Origin: Actinoplanes sp. SE50/110
GTDB lineage: Bacteria; Actinomycetota; Actinomycetes; Mycobacteriales; Micromonosporaceae
DNA length: 64,000 bases
Assembly: GCF_900119315.1 (NCBI RefSeq)
Contig: NZ_LT827010.1
Location: 7,868,001 to 7,932,000 of the forward strand
Direction: 5' to 3'
The translations under genes and the position numbers were made by a program. The notes beneath the pieces are model-generated. The model had not been told where the DNA came from. It was given only the letters and a program-made list of their open reading frames with translations, and did no database searches. This document shows, in pieces, positions 53,866 through 61,423 of this stretch; position 1 is the first letter of the stretch; each line of letters opens with the position of its first letter.

Positions 53866-54343
53866 CGTTCGAGCCTACCCATCCGGTCCGCCGACAGCCC
53901 GTTCAGCGAATCGCGGCCGCTCATTGTGAGCTCTGGCACCCTGCAGCACGAGGGCGGTGAAAGAACTCGGTACCTCACGGCCCGAGGTCCCGGCGGACGT
54001 CGGTTCACGAACGAACCCGGCCGACGTTTCTGACCCGGACGACCCGTTCACCCGATGCGGCGCGAACGATCCCCACGACTGGACGGCACGTGGAGCCGGC
54101 AGAGTCAGCCGGAAGACGGACGCATCCGCCCGCTCGGCCAGTCGGGGATTCAGCCCGGCCGCCCGTGAACCCGGCATCCGCCGCCTGTTCCGCGACGACC
54201 GGCCCGCGAACACACCAGGCCGGCCCGCTCAGGCCGTGCAGATGCCTCCTACGACGGCTCTTGCCGGCCGAGTTCGTGGACCTGTCGGCTCAGGCAGGTA
54301 CCTCCGGGCGGATGAGTGGGTGGCGGTCGAGCGGCTGAACGGA
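53866..54343. other. 478-base gap between DUF3046 and UdgX-like genes
   Basis: Open frames cross it, but none has an SD or recognisable sequence. It should hold the DUF3046 promoter next to 53866 and the 3' flank of the glycosylase gene. I see no clear stem-loop or repeat. Confidence 0.5.
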
Positions 54344-55009
54344 TCAGGCGGTGATCGCGGCGGCGGCGATCTTCAGGTCGTCGACCAGGCCCTGATAGGC
54401 GATGTCCCGGTTGTCCGCTCGGAGAACCGCCGAGGGGTGGATCGTGGCCAGCGCCCTGATCTCGGCCACCGGAAAGTCCTCGGGATGCTCGGCGGAGGCC
54501 GGCCAGGGCATCAGCTGGCCGCGGGACCGGTTCACCCGGAACGACGGGCCCAGCAGCGCCTTGCCCGCGGTTGCTCCGAGCAGGACCACGAGCTGCGGCT
54601 TCAGCAGGGCGAACTCGCTCACCAGCCAGGGACGGCAGGCGGTGATGTGGGCCGGCCCGGGACTCTGGTGGATGCGCCGGGCACCGCGCAGCTCGAACCG
54701 GAAATGCTTGACCGAGTTGGTGATGTAGAGGTCGGCGGGGTCGATGCCGGCATCGTCCACGGCGTCGCGGAGCAGCCGGCCGGCCGGGCCGACGAACGGC
54801 AGGCCCTTCTGGTCCTCGATGTCACCGGGCTGCTCACCTACGAAGACGATCTTCGCGTTCGGGGCGCCCCGGCCGAAGACCGTCTGGGTGGCGTTCTCGT
54901 AGAGCTCACAGCCGTGACACCCGGCTGCGGCCTGCTTGAGTTCGTCGATGCTGTGCGGCCGCGGTGGCACCCATTGCTGTGCGCCGACCGGACCTCCGGT
55001 CCGTGACAT
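54344..55009 (-). CDS. UdgX-like uracil-DNA glycosylase (family 4/5-related, Fe-S)
   Basis: The 221-residue protein has the family-4-like glycosylase core GEQPGDIEDQKGLPFVGPAG, Cys in CHGCELY and ACRPW for the iron-sulfur cluster, LLGATAGKALLG, and C-terminal HPSAVLR. The segment RGARRIHQSP matches the UdgX-specific RRIH insertion, in which the His (here about 114) forms a covalent bond with the abasic DNA in Mycobacterium smegmatis UdgX. It lacks the usual turnover behaviour in that relative. Start ATG at 55009 has no clear SD. Location near recA fits a repair role. Confidence 0.88.
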   Translation of the reverse strand: MSRTGGPVGAQQWVPPRPHSIDELKQAAAGCHGCELYENATQTVFGRGAPNAKIVFVGEQPGDIEDQKGLPFVGPAGRLLRDAVDDAGIDPADLYITNSVKHFRFELRGARRIHQSPGPAHITACRPWLVSEFALLKPQLVVLLGATAGKALLGPSFRVNRSRGQLMPWPASAEHPEDFPVAEIRALATIHPSAVLRADNRDIAYQGLVDDLKIAAAAITA

Positions 55010-55474
55010 GCGTACGTTCTACCCGGCCCGGGACCGATCACGCCGACCGGGCCACTCTCCCGGAGGACGGCCGCCGCCAATGGGCGTACCGCAACAATCG
55101 GACGGCCAGGGCCGAAGCCCGCAGCCCGAACCGCCCACGGCCCGCCCCAGCGAACCGGAACCGACGCGCGGACCTGGACCGGCCACGGCCCGCCCCCAGC
55201 GAACCGGAACCGGCGCACGGACCTGGACCGGCCACGGCCCGCCGGGTAACAAGCCGGAACCGGCGCGCGAAACCTCGACCAGCCACGATCCGACGGCAGC
55301 AGCCGGAACCGGCGCACGAACCTACGGAACCCGCCGCCGCCCGCCGGCAGCAAGCCCGAACCGGCGCACGAACCCACGGACCCGCCAACGGCCTGTCCCG
55401 CAAGGAAGCGGGAGCCGGCGCGGATCTGGACCGCCCGCGGTCGGTCGGGAGAATTGACGGGGTCTCCAGGGAGG
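55010..55474. repeat. Degenerate 49-52-bp repeats between udgX-like and MocR genes
   Basis: Phrases such as GAACCGGAACCG followed by GGACCTGGACCGGCCACGGC recur at about 55151 and 55200 (49 bases apart). They continue as weaker copies near 55252, 55303 and 55346 (AGCCCGAACCGGCGCACGAA). No supported gene lies here. The promoter of the glycosylase gene should be near 55010-55060. Confidence 0.75.
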
Positions 55475-56821
55475 TCATCTCATCGGCAGCCCCGTGGCGG
55501 CCGGGTGGACGACGGTCGACACCGCGTCGGCCAAGGCCTCGATGTCGGACTCGGCGAGAGGGCTGACGGTGATCCGGATGCCGGGCGGTGAGGCGATCCG
55601 GAACAGCGCGCCCGGCGCCACGGCGTAGCCGGCGTCGCGCAGGCCGGCGATCGCGTGGGTCTCGTCGGGGACCGGCACCCAGACGTTGATGCCGGTGTCG
55701 CCGGATGATCGGACGCCCCGGGCCTGGAGCAGATGGCGCAGCCGGCGGCGGCGCGACCCGTAGGACCGGGCCGCGGCGGCGACCAGCTCAGTGACCTCCG
55801 GGTCGCGCCAGAGCTGCAGGAGGAGCCGCTGCGCAACGGTGGAGACCCAGCCCATGCCGATCCGCATCCGGCCGGCGACGCGGGCGATCGACGTCTCGTC
55901 GCCGGCCAGCACGGCGATCCGCAGGTCGGGGCCGAACGGTTTGGAGGCGGAACGGACGAACGCCCACCACCGGGTCACCGGGCCGACGCAGTGCGGGGGC
56001 GCCTCGGCCAGCTCGGCAGCGTGATCATCCTCGATCAGCAGCGTGTCCGGATGGTCGCTGAGCAGGTCGCGCAGCTCGGCGGCGCGGATGGCGCTGACCG
56101 CGGCGCCGGTGGGGTTCTGCGCGCGGACGGTGATCACTACGGCTCGGGCGCCGGCGCGCAGGGCGGCGTCGAGCGAGCCGGGCTCGGGGCCGTCCGGGTC
56201 GACCGCGACCGGCAGCGGCCGCATGCCCAGAGCCGCGATCAGGTCCATCAGGTTGGCCCAGCCCGGATCCTCGACGGCGACCGCGTCACCCGGTCGCAGG
56301 TGGGCGGTGAGCAGCCGCTCGATCGAGTCCAGCGCGCCGGCGGTGACGGCGATCGCGGCCTCGGCGACCGGCACGCCCTCGGCCAGCAGGCGGGGCCGGG
56401 CCGCCTCGATCAGCTCCGGCATGGTCGCCGCCGAGGTGTAGCCCTGCGGCGGGCCGACCTGGTCGGCGATCACCCGCAGGGCCGGCCCGAGGGGCGGCAG
56501 GAGGCTCAGGTCAGGCTCGCCGGAGGAGAGATTGAGCAGGCCGGCCGGCACCGGGGGCCGCAGGGCGGACCGGGAGAGCGCCACCGGCGGACGGGACCGG
56601 ACCCGGGTGCCCCGCCGGCCCTCGGTCTCGACGACGCCGCGTTGCCGCAGCTCCTGATAGGCCTTGGCGACCGTGGCGGGACTCACGTGCAGCGCGGTGG
56701 CGAGCACCCGCACCGGCGGGAGGGCGGCGCCGAACTGCCAGTCGCCGCGCACGACGCCGGTCTCGATGCTGGCCGAAATCTCGGCGGCGGTCCCACCACT
56801 GACCTGATACTGTTCTGCCAC
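55475..56821 (-). CDS. MocR-type GntR/aminotransferase regulator
   Basis: The 448-residue protein joins a GntR winged helix (about 10-75, LPPVRVLATALHVSPATVAKAYQELRQRGVV) to a fold-type I aminotransferase-like domain. The PLP Lys is expected in VRSASKPFGPDLRIAVL. Such MocR/PdxR proteins sense PLP or amino compounds. Start is GTG at 56821. It is divergent from a pyridoxamine-oxidase-like/GNAT fusion gene across a 63-base gap with a perfect palindrome, a typical MocR arrangement, so it probably controls that gene and itself. Confidence 0.92.
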   Translation of the reverse strand: MAEQYQVSGGTAAEISASIETGVVRGDWQFGAALPPVRVLATALHVSPATVAKAYQELRQRGVVETEGRRGTRVRSRPPVALSRSALRPPVPAGLLNLSSGEPDLSLLPPLGPALRVIADQVGPPQGYTSAATMPELIEAARPRLLAEGVPVAEAAIAVTAGALDSIERLLTAHLRPGDAVAVEDPGWANLMDLIAALGMRPLPVAVDPDGPEPGSLDAALRAGARAVVITVRAQNPTGAAVSAIRAAELRDLLSDHPDTLLIEDDHAAELAEAPPHCVGPVTRWWAFVRSASKPFGPDLRIAVLAGDETSIARVAGRMRIGMGWVSTVAQRLLLQLWRDPEVTELVAAAARSYGSRRRRLRHLLQARGVRSSGDTGINVWVPVPDETHAIAGLRDAGYAVAPGALFRIASPPGIRITVSPLAESDIEALADAVSTVVHPAATGLPMR

Positions 56822-56832
56822 ACAGACGATTC

Positions 56833-56844
56833 TGTACTAGTACA
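56833..56844. promoter_or_regulatory. Perfect palindrome in MocR/flavin-fusion divergent promoter
   Basis: TGTACTAGTACA lies centrally in the 63-base gap between the two start codons. It is probably the operator of the MocR regulator and may overlap both promoters. Confidence 0.7.
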
Positions 56845-56884
56845 AAGGCGAAAGCAAGCGGTTTCGCCCTCCCGGGAGGTCCTG

Positions 56885-58126
56885 ATGACCGAGGTCTACG
56901 CGACTACCGACCGCACCACCGCGACCCGGACCCGCCAGCGCATGCACTACGAGCGCGACCGGGCACACGCCATTCTGGACGAGGCGTATGACTGTTCGGT
57001 GGCCTTCGTGGCCGACGGCGAGCCACGCGTGCTGCCGACCCTGCACGTCCGCGTCGGCGAGACGCTCTATCTGCACGGGTCCACCGGCGCCCGGCTGGCC
57101 CTCGGCGCCCGCGGTGACGGCGTCCCGGTCTGCGTCAGCGTGACCCTGCTGGACGGGCTGGTCTACGGGCGCTCGCATTTCCACCACAGCGCCAACTACC
57201 GTTCGGTGATCGCGCATGGCGTCGCCCGTCCGGTCGCCGACCCGGCGGAGAAGGCGGCGGCCATGCACGCCCTGGTGGAGAAGGTGGGCGCCGGCCGGGC
57301 CGCGGGCAGCCGGCCGCCGACCGACCGGGAGATGGCGCAGACCAGCGTGCTCGCGCTGCCGCTCGCCGAGGTGTCGGCCCGGGTCAGGGAGGGCGGCGTG
57401 GTCGACGAGCCGGCCGATCTGGACCTGCCGCACTGGGCCGGGGTGCTGCCGATCCGCCGGGTCGCCGGCCCACCGGAGAGCGACGCGGGCGTCGCCGTGC
57501 CGCCGCCCGCCTACCTGCCCGGCAACCCGGCGACCGAGTGGCAGACCCCGGCTCTGATGCAGGGCCGGCTGGTCCGGCTGGAGCCGCTGTCGCCGGCACA
57601 CGCCGCGGGCCTGTTCGAGGCACTCGACGACGAGGAGGTCTGGCGCCACATCCCCCAACAGCGGGCGAGCAGCGTGGCGGACATGGCCGAGGACGTCGCC
57701 GAGGTGATCCGGGGCCAGTGGCGCGGTGACCGGGCCGGCTGGGCCCAGGTCGACCCGGTCACCGGCGTGGTGATGGGCATGACGACCTACCACGACGTCG
57801 ACCCGGACCGCCGTTCGGTCGGGATCGGTCACACCATGCTGGGCCGCAGGTGGTGGCGCACCGGGGTGAACACCGAGGCCAAACTCCTGCTGCTGGAGCG
57901 GGCTTTCGACGTGCTCGGCGCGGCCAAGGTGTTCTGGTACACCGATATTCGCAACGAGCGCTCCCAGCAGGCGATCGCCCGGCTCGGAGCCGGTCGGGAC
58001 GGGCTGCTCCGGCGGCAGCGTCTGCGACCTGACGGCACCTGGCGCGACACCGTAGTCTTCGCGATGACGGCGGACGAGTGGCCGGCCGCGGCGCGGCGCC
58101 TGCGGGACCGCTTGGCTGCCGGCTGA
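56885..58126 (+). CDS. Fusion of pyridoxamine-oxidase-like flavin protein and GNAT acetyltransferase
   Basis: The 413-residue protein has an N-terminal split-barrel flavin domain (about 20-210: DCSVAFVADGEPRVLPTLHVRVGETLYLHGSTGAR, YGRSHFHHSANYRSVI). A RimJ/RimL-type GNAT domain follows (about 230-410: GRLVRLEPLSPAHAAGLFEALDDEEVWRHI, SVGIGHTMLGRRWWRTGVNTEAKLLLLERAFD). SD GGGAGG precedes ATG at 56885. The fusion is likely a detoxifying or vitamin-B6-linked enzyme; the substrate is unknown. It shares an operator with the MocR gene, and a LysE exporter gene follows 22 bases later. Confidence 0.9.
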   Translation: MTEVYATTDRTTATRTRQRMHYERDRAHAILDEAYDCSVAFVADGEPRVLPTLHVRVGETLYLHGSTGARLALGARGDGVPVCVSVTLLDGLVYGRSHFHHSANYRSVIAHGVARPVADPAEKAAAMHALVEKVGAGRAAGSRPPTDREMAQTSVLALPLAEVSARVREGGVVDEPADLDLPHWAGVLPIRRVAGPPESDAGVAVPPPAYLPGNPATEWQTPALMQGRLVRLEPLSPAHAAGLFEALDDEEVWRHIPQQRASSVADMAEDVAEVIRGQWRGDRAGWAQVDPVTGVVMGMTTYHDVDPDRRSVGIGHTMLGRRWWRTGVNTEAKLLLLERAFDVLGAAKVFWYTDIRNERSQQAIARLGAGRDGLLRRQRLRPDGTWRDTVVFAMTADEWPAAARRLRDRLAAG

Positions 58127-58148
58127 TCGGCCTGGGGAGGCGCGACTG

Positions 58149-58802
58149 ATGCTGGGCATCACCGATTTCTGGACGTACGTGCTGGGTGTGGTCGCCATCA
58201 TCCTGCTGCCCGGGCCGAACTCGATCTTCGTGCTGTCGGTCGGCGCCCGTCGTGGCGTGCGGGCCGGATATCAGGCGGCGTGCGGGGTCTTCCTCGGCGA
58301 CACGGTGCTCATGGTCCTCTCCGCGACCGGGGTCTCCTCGCTGCTGGGGGCTTACCCGCCGCTGTTCCTGGTGCTGAAATACGCCGGCGCCGGCTACCTG
58401 GCCTGGGTCGGGGCCGGCATCCTGCGCGGCGCCCGGGCCCGCTGGCGTGGCCGGGGCGAGGTGTCCGCCACCGAGGCGACGGAGGAGCCGGCCGAGATGC
58501 AGCGGCCGTTCCGGCGGGCTGCCGTGATCAGTCTGCTCAACCCGAAGGCGATCCTGTTCTTCGTCTCGTTCTTCATCCAGTTCGTCCAGCCGGGCTACCC
58601 GCACCCCGCCCTGTCGTTCCTGGTGCTGGGTGCGGTGGTGCAGTTCTTCAGCGCGCTGTACCTGACGGCGCTGATCTTCGGGGGCCGCTTCCTGGTCGGG
58701 CAGTTCCAGCGGCGCCGGCGGCTGGCGGCCGGGGCCGCGACCGGGGTCGGCGCGTTGTTCGTCGGGTTCAGCATCAAGCTGGCCACCGCCAGCCTGAGCT
58801 GA
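58149..58802 (+). CDS. LysE-family amino-acid exporter
   Basis: The 217-residue membrane protein has about six helices and the LysE/RhtB pattern: early VVAIILLPGPNSIFVLSVGARRG, AGYLAWVGAGILR, SLLNPKAILFFVSFF. SD GGGGAGG stands before ATG at 58149. It is the second gene of the MocR-controlled unit and may export the product or toxic analogue handled by the fusion enzyme. Confidence 0.93.
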   Translation: MLGITDFWTYVLGVVAIILLPGPNSIFVLSVGARRGVRAGYQAACGVFLGDTVLMVLSATGVSSLLGAYPPLFLVLKYAGAGYLAWVGAGILRGARARWRGRGEVSATEATEEPAEMQRPFRRAAVISLLNPKAILFFVSFFIQFVQPGYPHPALSFLVLGAVVQFFSALYLTALIFGGRFLVGQFQRRRRLAAGAATGVGALFVGFSIKLATASLS

Positions 58803-58804
58803 CG

Positions 58805-58823
58805 GAGCGGGTCCGGCCCGCTC
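58805..58823. terminator. Stem-loop terminator after LysE gene
   Basis: GAGCGGG/CCCGCTC with a five-base loop stands two bases after the stop codon. Confidence 0.65.
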
Positions 58824-58898
58824 GACTGACCGCACGGGTCAGCCGCATGTTCACGCCCGGCCCAGCCGAGCAGCCGCGGGCGCACGGCTGACCCGCCC

Positions 58899-58997
58899 GA
58901 GCAGCCGCATGTTCACGCCCGACCGCTGGTCAGCCGCATGCTCACGCCCGACCGCTGGTCAGCCGCATGCTCACGCCGGACCGCTCGTCAGCCGCGG
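58899..58997. repeat. 29-bp tandem repeat near the kinase gene 3' end
   Basis: The unit GACCGCTGGTCAGCCGCATG plus CTCACGCCC begins at 58921 and 58950, with a partial copy before (58899) and one after (58979). The last copy overlaps the stop region of the kinase gene. Confidence 0.85.
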
Positions 58998-61294
58998 CTG
59001 GCGCTGGCCGGGGTGCCGCCGTCGGTGTAGAAGGTGCTCCACACCATTTCGAGCTTGCCCAGTTCGGCGGCCCAGGCGGCCTCCGGGGTGGCCCAGCCGA
59101 GGGCGTAGGCCCGGCCACCCATCGACAGCCAGCGGGTCCTGGCGCGCCGCAGCACACCGCCGGAGGTGCGGTAACGGAACTCCCAGTCGACCGCCGCGTG
59201 CAGCAGGACGACCGGGGCCAGCGACATCGCCCGGTAGTCGCGGACCTGCCGGCTCGCCCGCAGCCGCCGGTCCTCGGCACGGCATCCCTGGAGCGGGGCG
59301 GTCGCGGCCGGCCGGCCCACGTCCAGGCTCAGCACCCGGCCTCCGCGCGGCTCCCGGAAGCAGTACGTGCTGCCGATCCGCTGATAGGTCCAGCCGTCCG
59401 GGACCGGAAGGTGGAATCCGGTCCCGTCGGTGAAGTACGACCAGCCGGCCTGCAGGCGCCAGCCGTCGACGCCGCGGCCGGCACCGGCCTGCGGCGCCAC
59501 CGGGGCATGGTGCGGCGCCGGCGCGTCGCAGACGATCGGCGAGAAACCGGCGGTCACCGGCGAGACGGACCCGGTCGGCGATGCCCGCGGCTGTGACGCG
59601 CCCGCCTCGGGCGCCGAGGCCCGGCTCGACGGTGACATCCCGGACGCGGGCATGCCGGACGACGACATGCCCGACGGGGACATGTCCGATGGGGACATGT
59701 CCGATGGGGACATCCCGGAGGACGACATGCCCGACGGGGCCGGCATGGGCGAATGCACCATCTGCGGGGCGGAGTCGTCCCGCTGCATCAGATGGACGCT
59801 GAGCAGGCTGCCGCTGATCAGAGCGACGGCCAGCAGACCGGCGAGCACCGCGCGGGTGGAGATCCGTTTCGCCGGCAGCGGATGCAGTGCCCAGCGTCCG
59901 GGCGGCACCCCGGTGTCCGGCAACGGGCCGGAGACCGGGCTGCGTGGCGAGGGGATACCGCGTACCGTCGCCTGGTTCCCACGGCGCAGCAACCGGGTGG
60001 CCGCCGGCCGCCCGGCCGCGGAGGGTTGCCGATTGTGGTGGGCGCGCGGCACGCCGGAACTGCTCGGGGCCCGGTTCCCCCCGTCGGTCCACCGGCCGGC
60101 ACCGTAGTGCGAGTGGCCGGCGGCCGCCGGGACGGAGCCGGCATCGAGATCGTCGGTGACGGTGAACGTGCCGTCGATGTAGCCGCGCCCGGACTGCCAC
60201 CAGCCGTCCGAGTCCTCGGCGTCATCGTCGTGATCCGCCTCGTCCTCCTCGGGAAATTCGGCGGGACCCGACTCCCCTTCCAGGACCAGCCCGGTCCCCG
60301 CCAGATCCGCGGTGCGAACCAGTTCGCCGGTAGCGACCGGGACCACCTCCGTACGATCCGAATCGGTCTTTGCCTCGGATGGCGGTGCAACGGCCGCCAC
60401 CGTCGGCGAGTCCTCGGCGACCATCCTGGTCACCGGCGCGACCACGGTCGCGGGCCTCGCCGCGGCGGCCGGCCCGGTCTCCCCGAGCACCGCGCGCAGC
60501 CGTCGCTCGGTCTCGTCCGCGGACAGCCGGTCCTCCGGCGCGTACCGGAGCAGCCCCTCCAGGATCGGGCCGATCGGACCCGCCCGCAGCGGCGGATTCG
60601 GTGGTTCGGTCGCCAGCGCGGCAAGCGTCGCCATGGCGCTGTCCCGGGCGTACGGGGACTGACCCTCGACCGTGGCGTACAGCGTCGCCCCGAACGACCA
60701 CATGTCCGCCGCCACCGTGGAGGCGCCGTCCCGCGCCCGTTCCGGGGAGACGTACTGCGGTGAGCCGACGATCAGGCCCGGTGTGGTCACCATGCCGTCG
60801 TCGACGAAGGTGGCCAGACCGAAATCGGTCAGCAGCACACGACCGTCCAACCCGATCAGGACATTGTGCGGCTTCACGTCGCGGTGCAGCACCCCGGCGC
60901 GGTGCGCGGCGTTCAGCGCATCGAGCACGGCCAGGCCGATCCGGGCCGCCTCGACCGGAGAGTACGGCCCCTGGGTGATCAACACCTGGTAGAGCGACCG
61001 GGACGCCACGTACTCCATGACGATCCACGACACCCCGTCGTCGTGCAGCACGTCGTACACCCGCACCACGTGCGGATGCGTCAGCCGGGCCGCGCTGCGC
61101 GCCTCCCGCAGCGTGCGGCTGTGCAGACGGTCCTTCTCCGCCTCGCTCATCCAGTCCGGCGGGACGATCTCCTTGATCGCGACGTCCCGGTCCAACATCT
61201 GATCGCGGGCCAGCCAGACCCGTCCCATCCCACCTGCGCCGACCGGTTCCAGCAATCGGTACCGGCCTGCGACGAGCATCTGCCTGACCGCCAT
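58988..61294 (-). CDS. PknB-type membrane serine/threonine protein kinase
   Basis: The protein has about 768 residues. The kinase domain (about 10-270) has the Gly loop VGAGGMGRVWLARD, Lys in VAIKEI, HRDVKPHNVL, DFGLAT and SPERARDGASTVAADMWSFG. A disordered acidic/Pro linker follows, then one membrane helix (about 513-533, AVLAGLLAVALISGSLLSVHL). The outside part has a Ser/Met/Pro repeat (SGMSPSDM) and a C-terminal domain of about 150 residues without PASTA motifs. Start ATG at 61294 is preferred; GTG at 61336 is possible but overlaps a likely -10 sequence (TATCCT). It signals by phosphorylating unknown targets. Confidence 0.92.
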   Translation of the reverse strand: MAVRQMLVAGRYRLLEPVGAGGMGRVWLARDQMLDRDVAIKEIVPPDWMSEAEKDRLHSRTLREARSAARLTHPHVVRVYDVLHDDGVSWIVMEYVASRSLYQVLITQGPYSPVEAARIGLAVLDALNAAHRAGVLHRDVKPHNVLIGLDGRVLLTDFGLATFVDDGMVTTPGLIVGSPQYVSPERARDGASTVAADMWSFGATLYATVEGQSPYARDSAMATLAALATEPPNPPLRAGPIGPILEGLLRYAPEDRLSADETERRLRAVLGETGPAAAARPATVVAPVTRMVAEDSPTVAAVAPPSEAKTDSDRTEVVPVATGELVRTADLAGTGLVLEGESGPAEFPEEDEADHDDDAEDSDGWWQSGRGYIDGTFTVTDDLDAGSVPAAAGHSHYGAGRWTDGGNRAPSSSGVPRAHHNRQPSAAGRPAATRLLRRGNQATVRGIPSPRSPVSGPLPDTGVPPGRWALHPLPAKRISTRAVLAGLLAVALISGSLLSVHLMQRDDSAPQMVHSPMPAPSGMSSSGMSPSDMSPSDMSPSGMSSSGMPASGMSPSSRASAPEAGASQPRASPTGSVSPVTAGFSPIVCDAPAPHHAPVAPQAGAGRGVDGWRLQAGWSYFTDGTGFHLPVPDGWTYQRIGSTYCFREPRGGRVLSLDVGRPAATAPLQGCRAEDRRLRASRQVRDYRAMSLAPVVLLHAAVDWEFRYRTSGGVLRRARTRWLSMGGRAYALGWATPEAAWAAELGKLEMVWSTFYTDGGTPASASRG

Positions 61295-61393
61295 CGGCAC
61301 CCACCCATCACGTCGGCTATCAGGATAATCAGGCACAGACCGCCCAAGGAACGCCGATCACCCGGGCCCCGCGTGGGTCTCGGCGGCGGGTTT

Positions 61394-61416
61394 TTGTCGT
61401 ACCCCCGGGGGAGGAT
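61394..61416 (+). promoter_or_regulatory. Putative PafBC-type promoter of lhr
   Basis: TTGTCGTACC, preceded by a T run, shares TTTTTGTCRTACCC with the proximal recA promoter. A GAGGAT hexamer with the key A and T of a -10 stands 12 bases after TTGTC. Transcription would then start at or near the GTG at 61424. Confidence 0.4.
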
Positions 61417-61423
61417 GGTGGGC

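Noticed and set aside
53875..54213. 112-codon minus-strand frame between DUF3046 and the glycosylase gene
   Set aside because: No SD, no recognisable sequence and low-complexity Arg/Ser composition.
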